Under the pieces are notes generated by a model that was not told where the DNA came from, made no database searches, and saw only the letters and a list, made by a program, of their open reading frames with translations. The translations under genes and the position numbers were made by a program. From Actinomadura litoris (GTDB lineage Bacteria; Actinomycetota; Actinomycetes; Streptosporangiales; Streptosporangiaceae), in assembly GCF_009733595.1 (NCBI RefSeq), contig NZ_WOFH01000002.1, positions 62,001-126,000 on the forward strand: DNA of 64,000 nucleotides. The letters run 5' to 3'. Positions 61,613-64,000 of the stretch are shown here, piece after piece; position 1 is the stretch's first letter, and every line of letters begins with the position of its first letter.

Positions 61613-64000
61613 CTACCCCTGGCCCATGCAGAGGAAGCCCATCACGCCCGGGGTGCGGCGGACGGACGCCAGCGCGCGCGCCGGGGAGCGTCCTCCGGCC
61701 AGGGCGGCGTGGAAGGCGGCCATGAACTCCGGCGTCACCTCGTCCTGGACGGGGGTGACGCTGGCGATGACCGTCGCCGTGCCCAGGGCCAGCAGGACCC
61801 CCGCCATGCCGAGGACGGCGTCGCCCTCGTCCGCGCGTCCGCTGTCGCAGGAGGAGAGCACCACGACGCGCGGCGGGGTGGACAGCTCGTCCAGGTCGTG
61901 GACCATGAGCGGGCCGTCCGCCATGCGCAGGCGTGAGAACAGGGCGTTGCCCGGATGGAACTCCCCATGTGCGGCGATGTGCGCGAGCGCGGCACCGTCC
62001 AGGGCGTCGCGGACGGCTTCCGCGCGCGCCCCCGGCCCGTCCAGGACGAGCGCCCGCGGATAGAGGCGCCGCAGCACCGACAGCTCGCGCGCGGTGTGGC
62101 GCAGACCCGGCCCACCGGCCAGCACGGTCGGCCCGGCCACGGGTTCGACCGCCGCGGCCCGCAGCCACGCCCCCGCCGAGGGGACGACCGTGAACGGGCG
62201 CCCGGCCAGCGGCGGCAGCGCCGCCCACGGCAGCCCGTGGAGCCTGCCGGGCGGGGCGATGACCAGCTCGCGGTCGCCGAGCTCCAGCTGGAGCGGGCCC
62301 AGCAGGTGGCGGCCGAGGCGCTCGCGGGAGCGGGTGAACGCCGTCGCGGCCTGCGCGTCGTCCGCCGACTCCGCGAGGTGGCGGAGCGCGAGGCGCGCCA
62401 TCGTGATGTGGTGCGCGGCGGCCGCGCACGTCCCGAGGCGGCGCCGCCGGACGCGCCCGTCGGCGACCGTCACCGCGTGCAGGTCGCCGCCGACCGCGAC
62501 CAGCTCGACCAGCGCCCGCCCGTCCAGTGCCGCGACGACGTCGTCGAGTTCGGGCGAGCGCCGCGCGAGGCCGTCGGGCGCCCGGCGCCGGGTGTGCGCC
62601 ATGACCCGCGCCTCCAGGACGGCCAGCTCCCTCGACAGCACGGACCCGACGCCCCCGCGCGCCGTGTCGGCGGTGTGCTCGACGCTGAGCGCCCGCAGGG
62701 CCGTCAGCGCGGCGGCCCGCTCGGCGTCCCTGGGCGGGCGCACCCGCGCCGGACGGGCGACCGCGCGGCGCCGCTCCTCCATCGCGAACAGCTCCTGCGC
62801 GGAACGGGCCAGCCCCAGGCCGAGGTCGGCCAGCTCCGTGGTGAACCCCGCCGCCCGAGCGCGCAGGTCGAGCGCGCCGAGCGCCTCCGCGTGCTCCTCG
62901 GCGACCTCCAGTCCGGCCCGGACGGCGTCCATCGCGCCCTTGTGGTCCTCCAGGGCGCGGCGTTCGAGCGCGATGGCGTGCCAGGCCGCGATCCGCACCG
63001 ACGCCGGGCCGCGCATGCTCCCGATCGTCGACAGCAGGTGCCCCGCGGGCCGTCCCTGCGACAGCGCCACGCGCGCCGCGACGACCCGGGCGTCGGCCGC
63101 CGCGACGACCCAGCCGCCGTCCTGGAGCCGGTCGGCCGTGGCGACCGCCGTCCGGTACAGCAGCGGCGACCGCTCCCCGCACGCCCACCGCGCCCGCAGC
63201 AGCAGGTGCTCGGCCAGCAGCATCCAGCCGATGCGCTCCTGCTCGGCGAACTTGATCCGGGCGCGCTCCGCCGTGCCGACCGCCCGCACCGCCTCCCCGC
63301 TCGCCAGCTCGGCGTGGGCGAGCAGCAGCAGGCCGTCGGCGATGTCGCACCGGTACCCGTTCGCCGCGGCCGCCGCCAGCGCGTCCTTGAGGAGCGGGCG
63401 CGCCTCGTCCGGCAGGCCCGCCATGATGAGGGCCTCGGCCTGGTCGAACCGGCACTGCGCGAGGCGCTCGCCGACCAGGCCGCGCTCCGCCTCCGCGAAG
63501 AGGCGGAGGGCGCGCGAGACGTCTCCGCGCCGCGACATCGCGAAGCCCAGGTTGGCCTTGGCCATCGCCGTCTGGTGCGCCAGCCCGGACGCCTCGCCCA
63601 CCGCGATCGCCTCCGCGAGCATCGCCTCCGCGCCGTCGAGGTCCCCGCCCAGCGCCTGCGCCAGGCCGAGGTTGGTGAGCAGGCCGTTGAGCGCCGCCGG
63701 ATCCTCCCCGCGCCGGAGCTTGCGCAGCGCCTGCGCCGCCGCCTCCCGCGCCTCGGGGAGCCGTCCGGCGCGGGCGAGCGCGCAGGCCGTGTTCGCGGCC
63801 AGCCGGTCGGCGTCCAGGCCGCGCAGGACGGGTTCCGCCGCCGCCGCGCACGCCAGCGCCGCGCCGGCCTCGCCCCGCGCGGCGAGGAGCCCGACGAGGT
63901 TCATCCGCACCTGCGCCGCCGCGTACGGATCCGCCCAGTCCGCGGGCGCGCCCTCGGGCGGCGGGAACGGGTCGGCCGGCCCGAGCCGCTCAAGCGGGTC
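61613..64000 (-). CDS. TPR-CHAT protein, C-terminal part (5' end outside window)
   Basis: The frame is open to the right edge, so at least 795 residues are visible and the N-terminus is missing. The first two-thirds is made of alpha-helical TPR-like repeats (LLTNLGLAQALGGDLDGAEAML, KANLGFAMSRRGDVSRALRLF). The C-terminal ~280 residues are a CHAT (caspase-like) domain with the His in IAAHGEFHP and Cys in LSSCDSGRADE, ending MGFLCMGQG. CHAT proteases act in cell-death or signalling systems; the target is unknown. Confidence 0.85.
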   Translation of the reverse strand, partial: DPLERLGPADPFPPPEGAPADWADPYAAAQVRMNLVGLLAARGEAGAALACAAAAEPVLRGLDADRLAANTACALARAGRLPEAREAAAQALRKLRRGEDPAALNGLLTNLGLAQALGGDLDGAEAMLAEAIAVGEASGLAHQTAMAKANLGFAMSRRGDVSRALRLFAEAERGLVGERLAQCRFDQAEALIMAGLPDEARPLLKDALAAAAANGYRCDIADGLLLLAHAELASGEAVRAVGTAERARIKFAEQERIGWMLLAEHLLLRARWACGERSPLLYRTAVATADRLQDGGWVVAAADARVVAARVALSQGRPAGHLLSTIGSMRGPASVRIAAWHAIALERRALEDHKGAMDAVRAGLEVAEEHAEALGALDLRARAAGFTTELADLGLGLARSAQELFAMEERRRAVARPARVRPPRDAERAAALTALRALSVEHTADTARGGVGSVLSRELAVLEARVMAHTRRRAPDGLARRSPELDDVVAALDGRALVELVAVGGDLHAVTVADGRVRRRRLGTCAAAAHHITMARLALRHLAESADDAQAATAFTRSRERLGRHLLGPLQLELGDRELVIAPPGRLHGLPWAALPPLAGRPFTVVPSAGAWLRAAAVEPVAGPTVLAGGPGLRHTARELSVLRRLYPRALVLDGPGARAEAVRDALDGAALAHIAAHGEFHPGNALFSRLRMADGPLMVHDLDELSTPPRVVVLSSCDSGRADEGDAVLGMAGVLLALGTATVIASVTPVQDEVTPEFMAAFHAALAGGRSPARALASVRRTPGVMGFLCMGQG

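Overview
The window is about 64 kb of very GC-rich chromosomal DNA from a filamentous actinomycete. Codon third positions are almost always G or C, GTG and TTG starts are common, and at least ten genes look leaderless. The order principal sigma factor, DUF7455 zinc protein, topoisomerase IV B and A subunits, with a NarL-type two-component pair between the topoisomerase genes, resembles the hrdB/parE/parC neighbourhood of Streptomyces and relatives. I recognise no rRNA, tRNA or CRISPR array. A Thermomonosporaceae-like genome (such as Actinomadura) is my guess; it cannot be proved from the sequence.

1-13.1 kb: the end of an AAA+ ATPase; an AlkZ-like winged-helix DNA glycosylase; a TetR regulator divergent from a short-chain dehydrogenase with two operator copies between them; a pxpABC 5-oxoprolinase operon; two tandem TY-Chap/SseB-type genes with a tiny coupled gene; a 542-residue uncharacterised protein; and a membrane cytochrome b with a molybdopterin oxidoreductase.

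13.1-38.6 kb is mostly core genome: a HhH-GPD repair protein, a PAS-PAS-GAF-SpoIIE phosphatase, the principal sigma factor, YaaA, DUF7455, an ABC-2 exporter, parE, a two-component system, DUF1801, parC, a lactate 2-monooxygenase-like flavoenzyme, a methyltransferase, a second two-component system coupled to a DUF4097 protein, and a metNIQ methionine importer behind a long structured leader.

38.7-48.3 kb: an AAA+ ATPase, then five overlapping genes of the STM4015-STM4014-STM4013-STM4012-STM4011 type (leucine-rich repeat protein, ATP-grasp, sulfatase-like hydrolase, two radical SAM enzymes). This is a conserved cluster of unknown function and the best candidate here for an undescribed pathway. 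The last gene carries an 18-bp start-codon-bearing repeat. A DUF6745 gene with a small partner and a ThrE-type exporter follow.

48.4-53.7 kb is the accessory part. A RecQ-type helicase with a phosphoribosyltransferase-like tail ends in a 109-110-bp tandem array derived from its own 3' end. Beyond lie decayed genes (leucine-rich repeat remnant, frameshifted gene, IS5 transposase tail). A MarR regulator, a 44-residue peptide gene and a LysR-type regulator then appear linked by a shared operator motif.

53.7-64 kb: a PfkB sugar kinase, a GNAT/acyl-CoA-synthetase fusion with a shortened ATP-grasp part, a proline-rich protein, DUF5998, an alkaline-phosphatase-superfamily enzyme, a two-domain rhodanese, and the 3' part of a TPR-CHAT protein that runs off the end.
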